From assembly GCF_000297775.1 (NCBI RefSeq), contig NZ_JH815514.1, forward strand, positions 203,455 through 267,454: 64,000 nt of DNA. Direction: 5' to 3'. The stretch comes from Sutterella wadsworthensis 2_1_59BFAA (GTDB lineage: Bacteria > Pseudomonadota > Gammaproteobacteria > Burkholderiales > Burkholderiaceae_F). Below are positions 33,756-43,341 of the stretch, piece after piece; position 1 is the first letter of the stretch; each line of letters starts with the position of its first letter. A model generated the notes under the pieces. The model saw only the letters and a program-made list of their open reading frames with translations, was not told the DNA's origin and did not search any database. The position numbers and the translations under genes are program-made.

Positions 33756-35087
33756 ATGTCCGTTTACACAGAGCTGTTTTCCCTTTTCATCCTCGTCTGT
33801 CTCAGCGCCTTTCTGAGTTGCGCTGAAATCTCCCTCGCCTCCGCCCGCCGCTCCAGACTCAACGTACTTGCGGACGACGGCGACCGCCGCGCCCGACTCG
33901 TCCTCGACCTGCAGGAACATCCCGGCCAGTTCTTCTCCGCCATCCAGATCGGCACGAACGCCCTCGCCCTTCTCGGCGGCGTCGTCGGCGAAGCCGCCTT
34001 CTCGCCGTTCTTCAAGTGGTGCCTCTCGTTCGTGTTCACCCCCGAACAGATTCACGGCGTCGACTTCGTCATCTCCTTCGTACTCGCCACGCTTCTCTTC
34101 GTGATCTTCGCGGACCTGCTCCCGAAGCGCCTTGCCGTCGCCAAGCCCGAGGAAACGGCCATGACCGTCGTCCGTCCGACCTTCGTCATGATCAAGCTCC
34201 TGCGCCCGCTCGTCTTCGTGCTTGAAAAGTTCTCCGACGCGCTGATGCGCTCGCTCGGCTTCTCGACGAAGCGTCAGGACACGATCACGTCCGAGGACAT
34301 TCTCGCGAGCGTCGGCGCCGCCACGGCCGCCGGCGTGCTTGCTCCGCAGGAGGAAGCCGTCATCCAGAACGTGTTCGACCTTGAAAGCCGCCTCGTGCCC
34401 TCGGCCATGACGCCGCGCGAGAACATCGTCTTCTTCACGCTCGACGACCCCGAGGAGGAGGTACGCGTCAAGATCTCTTCCGTCCCGTACAACCGCTTCC
34501 TCATCTGCGACAAGGACCTCGACCACATCATCGGCTACGTCGACAGCATGCACATCCTGCGACAGGTCCTCAACAACAAGCCGATCTCCTTCAAGGAGCC
34601 CGGCGTCGTCCAGACCTGCCCCTTCATTCCGGACAGCCTGACGCTTTCCGAAGTGCTCGACGTCTTCCAGCGCTCCCGCGCCGACTTCGCCGTCATTCTC
34701 AACGAGTACGCCCTGGTCGTCGGCGTCATCACGATCAACGACGTGATGAGCACCGTGATGGGCGAGCTCGTCGTCAACGCTGACGAACTTCAGATCGTCG
34801 AGCGTGAGGACGGCACGTGGCTTGTCGACGGCTCCACGCCGATCGACGACCTCGAGCATGCGCTCGACATCGACGAGTTCCCCGAGGACACGACCTACGA
34901 GACGGTCGCGGGCTTCATGATGTACATGCTGCGCAAGATCCCCAAGAGGACCGACAAGGTCGTCTGGGCTGGCTACACCTTCGAGGTGATCGACGTCGAC
35001 AACAACAAGATCGACCAGATCCTCGTGACACGCAACAAGCGCCCCGCGCCCGTCGCCGACGCGGAAGAGCCTGCCAAGGCCGACTAA
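33756..35087 (+). CDS. CNNM/CorC-HlyC family membrane protein (DUF21 + CBS pair)
   Basis: 443 residues. The N-terminal DUF21 domain (about 1-190) has around four hydrophobic helices with LSAFLSCAEISLASARRSRL, the CNNM signature. Two CBS motifs follow (about 205-330; SAMTPRENIVFFTLDD and YALVVGVITINDVMSTVMGEL) and then a CorC_HlyC domain at the C-terminus. Relatives such as YtfL/YfjD are linked to Mg2+/Co2+ or cation efflux; the older name hemolysin is not a function. It has its own terminator, shared with convergent topB. Confidence 0.88.
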   Translation: MSVYTELFSLFILVCLSAFLSCAEISLASARRSRLNVLADDGDRRARLVLDLQEHPGQFFSAIQIGTNALALLGGVVGEAAFSPFFKWCLSFVFTPEQIHGVDFVISFVLATLLFVIFADLLPKRLAVAKPEETAMTVVRPTFVMIKLLRPLVFVLEKFSDALMRSLGFSTKRQDTITSEDILASVGAATAAGVLAPQEEAVIQNVFDLESRLVPSAMTPRENIVFFTLDDPEEEVRVKISSVPYNRFLICDKDLDHIIGYVDSMHILRQVLNNKPISFKEPGVVQTCPFIPDSLTLSEVLDVFQRSRADFAVILNEYALVVGVITINDVMSTVMGELVVNADELQIVEREDGTWLVDGSTPIDDLEHALDIDEFPEDTTYETVAGFMMYMLRKIPKRTDKVVWAGYTFEVIDVDNNKIDQILVTRNKRPAPVADAEEPAKAD

Positions 35088-35109
35088 GGCGCCATTCGTT
35101 CCGCCTGAA

Positions 35110-35149
35110 AAGAAAGAGGAGCCCTGATCGGGGCTCCTCTTTCTTTTTC
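35110..35149. terminator. Bidirectional terminator between the CNNM gene and topB
   Basis: Arms GAAAGAGGAGCCC and GGGCTCCTCTTTC around a short loop at 35112-35142, followed by TTTTTC on the plus strand and an A/T-rich flank on the other side. Confidence 0.9.
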
Positions 35150-35166
35150 TTCAGACGGGTCCGGAC

Positions 35167-37725
35167 TTATTCGGCCGCCGTCTTCTTTTTGGTCGTCCTA
35201 CGGGTCGTCTTGCGGGGCTTGGCCTCGGAGTTCTCCTCGCCGGATTCGGTCGCCTCGGCGTCCTTCTTGCTCGGCTGGAACTCAAACGCGATGCTGCCGT
35301 TGCCCTTCACGATGAGGAAGGCCTTGAAGGCGCGCTTGCTCTTCTTCGAGATGAAGCCCGAGAGCAACTGCGTGCGCTTGTTGGCAAGGAGTTCCGTGAC
35401 CTCCTCGGACGTGATGTCGCGGGAAAGGATGGTCTTGCTGATGCGGAACGTGCACTTCTTTTCGCCGCGAATGTTCTTCTCGCACTGGTAGGCTGCGGGC
35501 ATTTCAAGCACGCGGGCGCCGCAGCACGGGCAGACGCCGACGACGGGAGCGCTTTCGATCTCCTCGTCCGTCACCTCGGCCTTTTCCTCCTCGCCGAAGT
35601 CGAACTGCATCTTCCAGAGGCCGTCGGTCTCGTCCTTTTTGAGAATCAGTTCGGCCTCAAACGGGAAGCCGCGCTTGCTGATGAAGCCGGAAAGCGGTCC
35701 CACGCGCCCCGTGTTGAGGAGCTCTTCAACCTCAGCCTGTTCGAGCATGCGGCCCGAAGGATGCTTGGCAATCGAGAACTCGCAGCCGGGCGTCGTGCAG
35801 GCGAAGCGGCGGTAGTTTTCGACGATCTCGCCGCCGCACTGCGGACAGGGCGCCTCAATGCGGCGCGGATTTTCAAGCGGCACGCTGTTGCCCTCGTACT
35901 GCTTGGCCATGTTGACGACATTCTCCGTCAGGCGTCGGATCTCGCGCATGAACTCGTCGCTCTGGAACTTGCCCTCCTCGATGAGGCGCAGCTTTTGCTC
36001 CCACTCGGCGGTGAGGCGCGGCTCGCTCAGTTCGGCGATCTTGAGCCCCTTGAGCAGCGTGATGAGCTGGAAGGCCTTAGCCATCGGATGCAGATCGCGC
36101 TCCTCACGGCGCATGTACTTCTGCTCAATCAGGCCCTCGATGATCGAGGCGCGGGTGGCAGGTGTGCCCAGGCCCTTGTCGGCCATGGCGCCGCGCAGTT
36201 CGTCGTCCTCAAGCTTCTTGCCTGCGGTCTCCATAGCGCTCAGGAGCGTGGCTTCCGTGTAGCGGGCGGGAGCCTTGGTCTGCATGGTGGAAACGACGAC
36301 GTCCTTCACGGCGGCCGGTTCGCCGGGCTTGACGGGAGTAAGCGCCTCGCGCTGGGTACGGCCCTTGCCGGCCACTTCGAGCCAGCCGGGCTCGGCAAGC
36401 ACCTTGCCCTCGGTCTTGAACTGGTGGGCGCCGACGGTCGTGATGCGGACCGTCACGTCATACTCGGCCGCAGGATAGAAGACGGCCAGAAAGCGGCGCA
36501 CGACCAGATCGAAGATCTTCTGCTCGACCTCATTGAGAGTCTTCGGAAGCTGCCCCGTCGGAATGATGGCGAAGTGGTCGCTGATCTTCGTGTTGTCGAA
36601 GATGCGCTTGTCCGGACGAACCCAGTTCTGCGTCAGGATCTTGGACGAGAAGGCTGCGTAGTCCGTGAGGCCGCCCAGTGCGTTGAGCGTGTCGCGCACG
36701 GTCGGCATGTAGTCTTCGGGAAGCGCGCGGGCGTCGGTTCGCGGATAGGTGAGAACCTTGTGCTTTTCATAGAGCGCCTGCGCGATGGAAAGCGTCGTCT
36801 TGGCGGAATAGCCGAAGCGGCTGTTGGCCTCGCGCTGCAGGCTCGTCAGGTCGAAGAGCAGGGGCGAAAGCTGACGGGAGCGCTTCGAGGTCTCCTCGAT
36901 CTTGCCCATGCCGTTGCGGCAGGCCGCGGCAATCCTGCGGGCCTCGTCCTCCGTCCAGAGGCGCTCGGCCTTGCGGTCGGGATCATCCTTGTCCTTGCGG
37001 AAGTTCGGGTCGATCCAGATGCCCTCGTATTCGCCCGCGGAGACGCCGAACACGGCGGAAACCTCCCAGTAGCCCTTGGGCACGAAGGCATTGATCTCCT
37101 CCTCACGCTTGACGACGATCGCGAGCGTCGGCGTCTGAACCCGGCCGACGGTCGTCAGGAAGAAGCCGCCTTCCTTGGAGTTAAAGGCGGTCATGGCGCG
37201 CGTGCCGTTGATGCCGACAAGCCAGTCGGCTTCGGATCGGCAGCGGGCGGCGGCCTCAAGGGGCTTCATCTCATCGTCGGTGCGCAGATGACGGAAGCCC
37301 TCCTGAATGGCGTTCTTCGTCATGGACTGGAGCCAGAGACGCTTGACGGGCTTCTTGCTGCCGCAGGACTGCATGATGTAGCGGAAGATCAGTTCACCCT
37401 CGCGTCCCGCGTCGCATGCGTTGATGACTTCGGTCACGGCACGGCTTCGGATCTTCTTCGACAAAGCCTTGAGCTTCTCTTCGGACTTCTTGATCGGCTT
37501 GAGATCGAAGTAGGGCGGCAACACGGGAAGGTTCTTGAAGGTCCAGCGGCCGCGCTTGACATCAAACTCTTCGGGCGCAGTAATTTCGAGCAGATGACCG
37601 ACGGCGGAGCCGATCACCATGTCGTCACGGACCCAGAAGTCGCCGTCGCGCGTGAAGCCCCCGAGAGCTCGCGCAATATCGCCTGCAACGGAAGGCTTCT
37701 CAGCAATGACAAGAGATAAGGACAT
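35167..37725 (-). CDS. topB: DNA topoisomerase III
   Basis: 852 residues from MSLSLVIAEKPSVAGDIARALGG (ATG 37725, GGAG 10 bases upstream). A type IA topoisomerase that decatenates DNA. The Toprim domain has EKPSVA and INACDAGREGELIFR; the active-site tyrosine lies in TYPRTDARALPED. The C-terminal third holds two zinc-ribbon repeats (APCPQCGGEI...CTTPGCEF and GVCPCCGARV...CEKN..KKC), then two further topoisomerase C-terminal repeats ending LSGFISKKSKRAFKAFL. The last ~40 residues are Lys/Arg-rich and probably bind DNA. It lies just downstream of dprA, with a 165-base gap. Confidence 0.94.
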   Translation of the reverse strand: MSLSLVIAEKPSVAGDIARALGGFTRDGDFWVRDDMVIGSAVGHLLEITAPEEFDVKRGRWTFKNLPVLPPYFDLKPIKKSEEKLKALSKKIRSRAVTEVINACDAGREGELIFRYIMQSCGSKKPVKRLWLQSMTKNAIQEGFRHLRTDDEMKPLEAAARCRSEADWLVGINGTRAMTAFNSKEGGFFLTTVGRVQTPTLAIVVKREEEINAFVPKGYWEVSAVFGVSAGEYEGIWIDPNFRKDKDDPDRKAERLWTEDEARRIAAACRNGMGKIEETSKRSRQLSPLLFDLTSLQREANSRFGYSAKTTLSIAQALYEKHKVLTYPRTDARALPEDYMPTVRDTLNALGGLTDYAAFSSKILTQNWVRPDKRIFDNTKISDHFAIIPTGQLPKTLNEVEQKIFDLVVRRFLAVFYPAAEYDVTVRITTVGAHQFKTEGKVLAEPGWLEVAGKGRTQREALTPVKPGEPAAVKDVVVSTMQTKAPARYTEATLLSAMETAGKKLEDDELRGAMADKGLGTPATRASIIEGLIEQKYMRREERDLHPMAKAFQLITLLKGLKIAELSEPRLTAEWEQKLRLIEEGKFQSDEFMREIRRLTENVVNMAKQYEGNSVPLENPRRIEAPCPQCGGEIVENYRRFACTTPGCEFSIAKHPSGRMLEQAEVEELLNTGRVGPLSGFISKRGFPFEAELILKKDETDGLWKMQFDFGEEEKAEVTDEEIESAPVVGVCPCCGARVLEMPAAYQCEKNIRGEKKCTFRISKTILSRDITSEEVTELLANKRTQLLSGFISKKSKRAFKAFLIVKGNGSIAFEFQPSKKDAEATESGEENSEAKPRKTTRRTTKKKTAAE

Positions 37726-37890
37726 ACGATGCATCTCCATGACCGCAGTTATCGTGGAACCGGCGGGCACAGCAAACTGAAAACAAATGAATGGCGGCAT
37801 GCGCCTGCGTTGGACATCATTATGCAACAGACGCCGCAGGGAATGCCCTCGTGCAAATATTCATAGCGTACCAACTACAGGCAGCCGGAC

Positions 37891-38787
37891 TCAACTCCCT
37901 GCCAGACGCAGCTCGGCAAGAATGTCGTCCGAAGACTCGACAAGCCTCGCTCCCTGACGGATCAGCCTGTGACATCCCCTGGCGAAGGGAGAGTGGATGG
38001 ACCCCGGCACGGCCATGACGTCCCTGCCCCAGTCGGCCGCCGTTCTCGCGAGGCTGAAGAGATGGGAGCCCGTGCCTGCATTGAGCGCCAGAAGCGCCTG
38101 CGCGGAGGCCATGCGGCAGCACGTCTGCAGCTCCCGCCCCTCGGGCGAGAATCCGAACCCCGGCGCAACGGCGGTCATGATGAGGCCTCCCTTGTCCAGA
38201 AGCTCGTGGAGAAGATCTCGTCCCTCGGACGGCCAGACCCTGTCGGGTCCGCAGGGCTGCCAGACGAGCGCCCTGCCGCCTGTGCGGAGCACGCTTGCGA
38301 GAAACACCGTCTCCGTTCCGGGAAAGTGCCCCGTCGAGAGCAGAAGCTCGTTGCGGGTTCCGAGCGCCTCGCCGAAAACCTCCGCATTGTACAGAGCCTC
38401 CCTGTCGGGGTGCGTGCTGCCGCCCACCGTAAGCACGGGCTTGGCGAGAAGGCCCGCGTCACCGCGGTACCAGAGAAGCACGGGCGCGGCGCCCGCCTCG
38501 ATCATGAGGCGGGGATAGCGGGGATCGGCCAGTGTGATGAAGCCGACTCCCTTCGTTTCGGACAGCCACGACAGGATGCGTTCCGCCTCTCCGCTCGAAT
38601 TAACCTCGCGGATCTCGCGCGCCGCCGTCTCGCCGGCAAGCTTCGTCAGGGTTCCCGACGAGGCGTCGAAAAGCGCCTCGACGCCGCCCGTCTGCTGCAG
38701 GAGCCTGAGGATCTCAGGCACCGAAAGCACAGTAAGCAGAGAAAGCTTGATCCAACATTCGGCCTCGCGGCCCGTTTCAGGCGTCAT
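37891..38787 (-). CDS. dprA: DprA/Smf-like protein, divergent
   Basis: 298 residues. DprA loads RecA on incoming single-stranded DNA during transformation. The C-terminal part is plainly DprA: WGRDVMAVPGSIHSPFARGCHRLIRQGARLVESSDDIL. The N-terminal helical region and the LPDPRYP-like ADPRYPRLM also fit. The Rossmann core is strongly altered: the usual SGLARGIDAAAH reads STGHFPGTETVF and the NRIIAGLS region reads CRMASAQALL. The usual C-terminal winged-helix domain is absent. The frame is intact, so it may be a repurposed or decaying gene. It is divergent from def with about 100 bases between them. Confidence 0.8.
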   Translation of the reverse strand: MTPETGREAECWIKLSLLTVLSVPEILRLLQQTGGVEALFDASSGTLTKLAGETAAREIREVNSSGEAERILSWLSETKGVGFITLADPRYPRLMIEAGAAPVLLWYRGDAGLLAKPVLTVGGSTHPDREALYNAEVFGEALGTRNELLLSTGHFPGTETVFLASVLRTGGRALVWQPCGPDRVWPSEGRDLLHELLDKGGLIMTAVAPGFGFSPEGRELQTCCRMASAQALLALNAGTGSHLFSLARTAADWGRDVMAVPGSIHSPFARGCHRLIRQGARLVESSDDILAELRLAGS

Positions 38788-38888
38788 GTCCCTTCCCGTG
38801 GTGAATCCGCCCGCCCTCTTGAGTCCGGACGGCAGTTCTGATCTAAAATAGACGGTTTTACAAGTTCAACTCTTTCTAGGAGCGTCTC

Positions 38889-39401
38889 GTGGCTCTTCTG
38901 CCCATTATCCAATATCCCGATCCCGTTCTGGCTGCCAAGGCCGAGCCCGTCACCGAGTTCAACGACGAGCTCCGCAAGCTTGCCGCCGACATGGCCGAAA
39001 CCATGTATGCGGCCCCCGGCGTCGGGCTCGCGGCCAATCAGGTGGGCAGCCTCAAGCGCATCGTGGTCATCGACATCACCGACGAGAAGAACAACCTTCT
39101 CGTCCTCGTCAATCCCTACATCAAGTCCCACACGGAGGAGCTTGCCGAATTCGAAGAAGGCTGCCTTTCCCTCAAGGGACTTTATGAAAAGGTGAGCCGC
39201 CCCGATGGCGTCACCGTGTGCGCCCAAGACCTTGACGGCAAACCTTTCGAAATCGAGGCCACCGGCCTTCTCGCCGTTTGCCTGCAGCATGAGCTTGACC
39301 ACCTTGACGGCACGGTCTTCATCGACCATCTCAGCCGCCTCAAGAAGGACCGCGCCAAGACGAAGCTGCGCAAGCTTCGCAAGAACGACAAGCAGGCCTG
39401 A
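38889..39401 (+). CDS. def: Peptide deformylase
   Basis: 170 residues from a GTG with AGGAG 8 bases upstream. It removes the N-formyl group from nascent proteins. The three metal-site motifs are present: GVGLAANQVG (43-53), EEGCLS (Cys92) and QHELDHLDG (His134, Glu135, His138). A possible -10 TAAAAT lies at 38844-38849. In most proteobacteria def is followed directly by fmt; here a minus-strand hydrolase gene separates them. Confidence 0.97.
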   Translation: MALLPIIQYPDPVLAAKAEPVTEFNDELRKLAADMAETMYAAPGVGLAANQVGSLKRIVVIDITDEKNNLLVLVNPYIKSHTEELAEFEEGCLSLKGLYEKVSRPDGVTVCAQDLDGKPFEIEATGLLAVCLQHELDHLDGTVFIDHLSRLKKDRAKTKLRKLRKNDKQA

Positions 39402-39422
39402 GCCTGAGCGGCGCAGGCCGCG

Positions 39423-40322
39423 TCAGGCAGGATGCCTGTGGCAGTGCTCCGCGATGAGCGCGCCAAGTTCGGGCACCAGAGCCTCGGGGAGCTGATGCCC
39501 CATGCCCTCGATCACCTCGAAGCGTGCGTTGGGAATCAGATCTGCGGTCTCCCTGCCTGCCGCAAGCGGCAGAAGCGGATCCGCCGTGCCGTGAATGATC
39601 AGCGAGGGCGCCGCCAGACGCCTGAGCTGCCAGGACCTGTCCCCACTCGCCAGAATGGCCAGCAGCTGCCGCGCCGTTCCGTCAGGATCGTAGTGCAGGC
39701 TCCCCAGCATGCCCAGCATGCTCTCGAGTTCCTCGCCCGACGGCTTGTACGCCGGCCCTGAAAGGGTGGTGAACACGCGGGCGAAGTAATCCCTCAGTCC
39801 TTCCTCCGTATTCAGATTGTCGGGCTTTCTCAGAAGAGTCCAGACCGCATTGAGACGACCGAATCCCGTTCTCGGGTTGCCCGAAGCGGAGGCGATCGAC
39901 GTGAGCGATGCCACGCGATTGGGGGATTGCACGGCCGCCACCTGTGCGATCATGCCGCCCATGGAGATGCCGACGATGTGCGCCCTGCGTATCGACAGGT
40001 GATTGAGGAGGCGCTCCACGTCGAGCGCCATGTCCTCAAGCGCGTAGGCGCTCGTCACCTTTCGGCGCAGAAGCGCCTGCGCCACGGCTGAGGCCACGTT
40101 TCTTCCGTCCGCCTTCATGTCCGTGCAGCGGGAGCTCTCCCCGCAGTCGCGGTTGTCGGGCGTGATGACCTGAAAGCCTTCCCGCACAAGGTGTGCGATG
40201 AGGCTTGTCGGCCAAGCGGCGCTCGACATGCCAAGGCCCATGATCAGCACGACGGCGGGCGCATCCGAGGCGCCATAGCGCCGGTAGGCCAGCTTGAATC
40301 CGTTGTAATAAAGTGCGTCCAC
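39423..40322 (-). CDS. Alpha/beta hydrolase
   Basis: 299 residues from a GTG at 40322. The alpha/beta hydrolase fold is shown by VVLIMGLGMSSAAWP (oxyanion region), the nucleophile elbow HIVGISMGGMIAQ, the acid region IIHGTADPLLPL and the catalytic His in EGMGHQLPEA. The substrate cannot be predicted; relatives include esterases and haloperoxidase-like enzymes. It lies on the minus strand between def and fmt, converging on def with only 21 bases between their stops. No signal peptide, so it is cytoplasmic. Confidence 0.88.
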   Translation of the reverse strand: MDALYYNGFKLAYRRYGASDAPAVVLIMGLGMSSAAWPTSLIAHLVREGFQVITPDNRDCGESSRCTDMKADGRNVASAVAQALLRRKVTSAYALEDMALDVERLLNHLSIRRAHIVGISMGGMIAQVAAVQSPNRVASLTSIASASGNPRTGFGRLNAVWTLLRKPDNLNTEEGLRDYFARVFTTLSGPAYKPSGEELESMLGMLGSLHYDPDGTARQLLAILASGDRSWQLRRLAAPSLIIHGTADPLLPLAAGRETADLIPNARFEVIEGMGHQLPEALVPELGALIAEHCHRHPA

Positions 40323-40431
40323 GTCGTTTCTCTCTTTGCGCCTCTCTGCCTAAAGTACCGTACACTAGTACCATCATTGTATTTTGACACTTGAAAACGC
40401 TCCCCATCCAGCGTCGCCGGAGTCCAAACGT

Positions 40432-41388
40432 ATGAAGATCATTTTTGCAGGCACGCCCGACTTCGCGGCCGTCGCGCTCAAGCACCTCATTGACGCGGGA
40501 CACGAGATCGCCCTCGTTCTCTCGCAGCCCGACCGCCCGAGCGGCCGCGGCATGAAGCTCACTCCCTCGCCCGTCAAGAAGCTCGCCCTTGAGCACGGCA
40601 TTCCCGTCATCACGCCGGTCACGCTGAGCCTGAAGAAGGCACCCGAAGAGTCCGCCCGCATTCACGCGGACCTCAAGGCCGTCGGCGCCGACCTGCTCGT
40701 CGTGGCCGCATACGGCCTCATTCTTCCGCAGGCTGTTCTCGACTGCGCCAAGGGCATCGGCCGCAACGGCGACATCCGCGCCATCAACATCCACGGCAGC
40801 CTTCTGCCCCGCTGGCGCGGCGCCGCGCCCGTTGCGCGCGCCATCGAGTCCGGAGATGCGGAAAGCGGCGTCGTGCTCATGAAGATGGAGCTGGGCCTTG
40901 ACACGGGTCCGATGATCCGCACCGTGCGCACGCCCATCACGCAGGAGGACACCTCCGACACGCTCATGATGCGCCTGGCCGAACTCGGCGCAGAGCTCCT
41001 CGTCGAATCCCTCAGGACGCCGGACGAACTCGACTGGACGCCCCAGCCCGAGGAAGGCGTCACCTATGCCGAGAAGCTTCTGAAGACGGAAGCCGTCATC
41101 GACTGGACCCTTCCCGCAAAAGTCCTCGCCAACAAGGTTCGCGCATTCAATCCCTTCCCGGGAACTGTATTCGACAAGGACGGCGTCCCCGTCAAGATCT
41201 GGCAGGCCGAAGCGCTCGAGCTCTCTGGTCATCCCGGCGAAGTGCTCGACACGACGAATGGTCTTGTGATCGCCTGCGGCGAAGGCGCTCTTCGCGCCAC
41301 GGTTCTGCAGAAGCCCGGCAAGCCCAAGATGGCCTTCGGTCCCTTCCTTCAGAGCCTGCCCTTTACCGTTGGTGAGGTCGTCAAGTGA
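40432..41388 (+). CDS. fmt: Methionyl-tRNA formyltransferase
   Basis: 318 residues from MKIIFAGTPDFAAVALKHL (ATG 40432, GGAG about 10 bases upstream). It formylates initiator Met-tRNA with 10-formyl-THF. The catalytic segment INIHGSLLPRWRGAAPVARAI and the GLDTGPM motif are intact, and the C-terminal domain (NKVRAFNPFPGTVF) is present. The stop overlaps the GTG start of rsmB in GTGA, so the two are translationally coupled. Its product is later processed by the deformylase encoded at 38889. Confidence 0.97.
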   Translation: MKIIFAGTPDFAAVALKHLIDAGHEIALVLSQPDRPSGRGMKLTPSPVKKLALEHGIPVITPVTLSLKKAPEESARIHADLKAVGADLLVVAAYGLILPQAVLDCAKGIGRNGDIRAINIHGSLLPRWRGAAPVARAIESGDAESGVVLMKMELGLDTGPMIRTVRTPITQEDTSDTLMMRLAELGAELLVESLRTPDELDWTPQPEEGVTYAEKLLKTEAVIDWTLPAKVLANKVRAFNPFPGTVFDKDGVPVKIWQAEALELSGHPGEVLDTTNGLVIACGEGALRATVLQKPGKPKMAFGPFLQSLPFTVGEVVK

Positions 41389-42725
41389 GCATCGCCGCGT
41401 CCGCGCCGCACAAGCAGGCGCCTTTTTCCAAAATCGTGAGCGCCGTCGCCTCCGCACGCACGCAGCTGCGCGCAGGCGCCTCGCTCAACTCCGTCATCCG
41501 ACCTGCGCTTCTCAACGTCCCGCTGGAAAGCCGTCCCGCCGCACAGGCGCTCATCTATGAGAGCGTGCGCCGCTGCGCGAGAACGACCGCACTCGTCGGA
41601 CTGCTTTGCAGCCGCCAGCCCTCGGCCGAGGTGCTCTCCGTGCTCGAGACCGCCTTCGCCGCCTTCTCGCTCGGCAGGCTCGCAGTCTTCACCGTCGTGT
41701 CCGAAACGGTCACGGCGGCCAAGGCGAACCCGCAGACCCGTGCCGCCTCAGGCTTCATCAACGCCGTGCTCCGCCGCTATCTGCGCAAGAAGGATGAACT
41801 GGAAAAGAAGATCGCCTCCCGCGACGAGGTCCGCTTCAATGCTCCCGCTTGGTGGATTGGCCGCATCCGCACGATTTATCCAAAGGATGCGGACCGCATT
41901 CTGGAGCTGGGCACGCGTCATCCTCCGATGACGCTGCGCGTCAACGTCCGCCTCATGACCGTCGAAGACTATCTTGACCGGCTGAAGGCTGCAGGGCTTG
42001 AAGCCCGCCGAGTCGGCCCCGAGGCCATCGAACTCGTCACGCCCGTCCCCGTCGACCGCATTCCCGGCTTTGCCGACGGGCTGAGTTCCGTTCAAGATGC
42101 AGGAACGCAGCTTGCTGCGCATCTGTTGCCCGTGAAGGCGGGCGACCGGGTGCTGGACGCCTGCTCGGCTCCCGGCGGCAAGACCGCCCACATTCTCGAG
42201 CGCGCGGACTGCGCCATGACTGCGCTGGAGATCGATCCCGCCCGAGCCGTCAAGGTTCGCGAGACTCTCGACCGACTCAAACTCAAGGCCGACATTCGAA
42301 CGGCTGACGCCGGCGACACGGCAAGCTGGTGGGACGGCAAGCCCTTCGACGCCATTCTGCTTGACGCGCCGTGCACGGCAAGCGGCGTGGTGCGCCGCCA
42401 GCCCGACACGCCGTGGCTCCGTCGCCCCGACGACATCAAGAAGCTCGCCTCAGAACAGAAGAGGCTCCTCAAGACGCTCTGGCCCCTGCTCCGCAAGGGC
42501 GGCAGGATGCTCTACGCCACGTGCTCGATCTTCCCCGAAGAAGGCACGGGACAGATGAAGGCATTCCTGGCCGCAACGCCCGACGCCCGTCTCGTTCCCC
42601 TGTTTGCAGGCAATGACGGCATGCTGACTCTTCTGCCCGAGGAATCGGGAGAATGGCGCTCCGACGCCCAGCTGCCCACCGTGCATGACGGCTTCTTCTA
42701 TGCCCTTTTGGAAAAGCAAGCCTGA
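41385..42725 (+). CDS. rsmB: 16S rRNA (cytosine-967-C5)-methyltransferase RsmB
   Basis: 446 residues. The N-terminal NusB-like helical domain (about 15-150, with ASGFINAVLRRYLRK) is followed by the SAM-dependent methyltransferase. Motifs include VLDACSAPGGKTAHILE (SAM binding), LDAPCTASGVVRRQPD with one conserved Cys, and MLYATCSIFPEEGTGQ with the catalytic Cys. Length matches E. coli RsmB (429). It starts at a GTG overlapping the fmt stop, and its stop is 1 base before the DUF4390 ATG, so translation runs on through the cluster. Confidence 0.95.
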   Translation: MSIAASAPHKQAPFSKIVSAVASARTQLRAGASLNSVIRPALLNVPLESRPAAQALIYESVRRCARTTALVGLLCSRQPSAEVLSVLETAFAAFSLGRLAVFTVVSETVTAAKANPQTRAASGFINAVLRRYLRKKDELEKKIASRDEVRFNAPAWWIGRIRTIYPKDADRILELGTRHPPMTLRVNVRLMTVEDYLDRLKAAGLEARRVGPEAIELVTPVPVDRIPGFADGLSSVQDAGTQLAAHLLPVKAGDRVLDACSAPGGKTAHILERADCAMTALEIDPARAVKVRETLDRLKLKADIRTADAGDTASWWDGKPFDAILLDAPCTASGVVRRQPDTPWLRRPDDIKKLASEQKRLLKTLWPLLRKGGRMLYATCSIFPEEGTGQMKAFLAATPDARLVPLFAGNDGMLTLLPEESGEWRSDAQLPTVHDGFFYALLEKQA

Positions 42726-42726
42726 C

Positions 42727-43332
42727 ATGTACAAAGCGACCCGACGCCAGACCCTGAAACTTGCGCTGCTCGCGGCGCTCGGCGCTTCGTCCATGACCGC
42801 GCCCGAGGCGCGGGCGGCCGACGCGACCTTCATGCGCGCCGCGCTCACGCTTGACGAACCTGGCGAGCGGTCGGGCCTCTTCCTGAGCTCCTCCTTTGAG
42901 TTTGACCTGCCTCAGGCGCTCTCCGAGGCGCTTCACAGGGGCATTGCGCTCTATTTCGTTCACGAATTCAGGCTCTACAAGGAGCGGTGGTACTGGATCG
43001 ACAAGGCCACGATCCGCTGCCGCTTCATGATCCGTCTGGCGTTCGATCCGCTCACGCGCCGTTACCGCCTCTCCTACAACGGGCTTTCGCTCTCCTTCGA
43101 CACGCTTGAACAGGCCCTGCCCTACATCAAGAACATCAGGCGCTGGCGCGTCGGTCCCTCGAACGCCGTGCGCAATGCGGAGGACTACGCGGCCGAACTG
43201 CGCTTCTATCTGGACACGGACAAGCTTCCCAAGCCGATGCAGGTCGTCAACACGGGCAGTAGCGACTGGACGCTCACCAGCGACTGGATAGAACTTCCGA
43301 TTCCTGCGGAAGTCATCGCTCCCGCGGAGTAA
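42727..43332 (+). CDS. DUF4390 exported protein
   Basis: 201 residues starting MYKATRRQTLKLALLAALGA, which is a signal peptide with a Tat-like TRRQTLKL; cleavage probably lies near ARA-AD (about residue 31). The mature part (FEFDLPQALSEALHRGIALYFVHEFRLYKERWYW, then RLSYNGLSLSFDTLEQAL) matches DUF4390, a periplasmic family of unknown function. In Burkholderiales it is usually found between rsmB and the ntrY-like kinase, as here. That conserved linkage hints that it is part of the envelope signal sensed by the kinase, which is inference only. Confidence 0.85.
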   Translation: MYKATRRQTLKLALLAALGASSMTAPEARAADATFMRAALTLDEPGERSGLFLSSSFEFDLPQALSEALHRGIALYFVHEFRLYKERWYWIDKATIRCRFMIRLAFDPLTRRYRLSYNGLSLSFDTLEQALPYIKNIRRWRVGPSNAVRNAEDYAAELRFYLDTDKLPKPMQVVNTGSSDWTLTSDWIELPIPAEVIAPAE

Positions 43333-43341
43333 GAGACAGCC

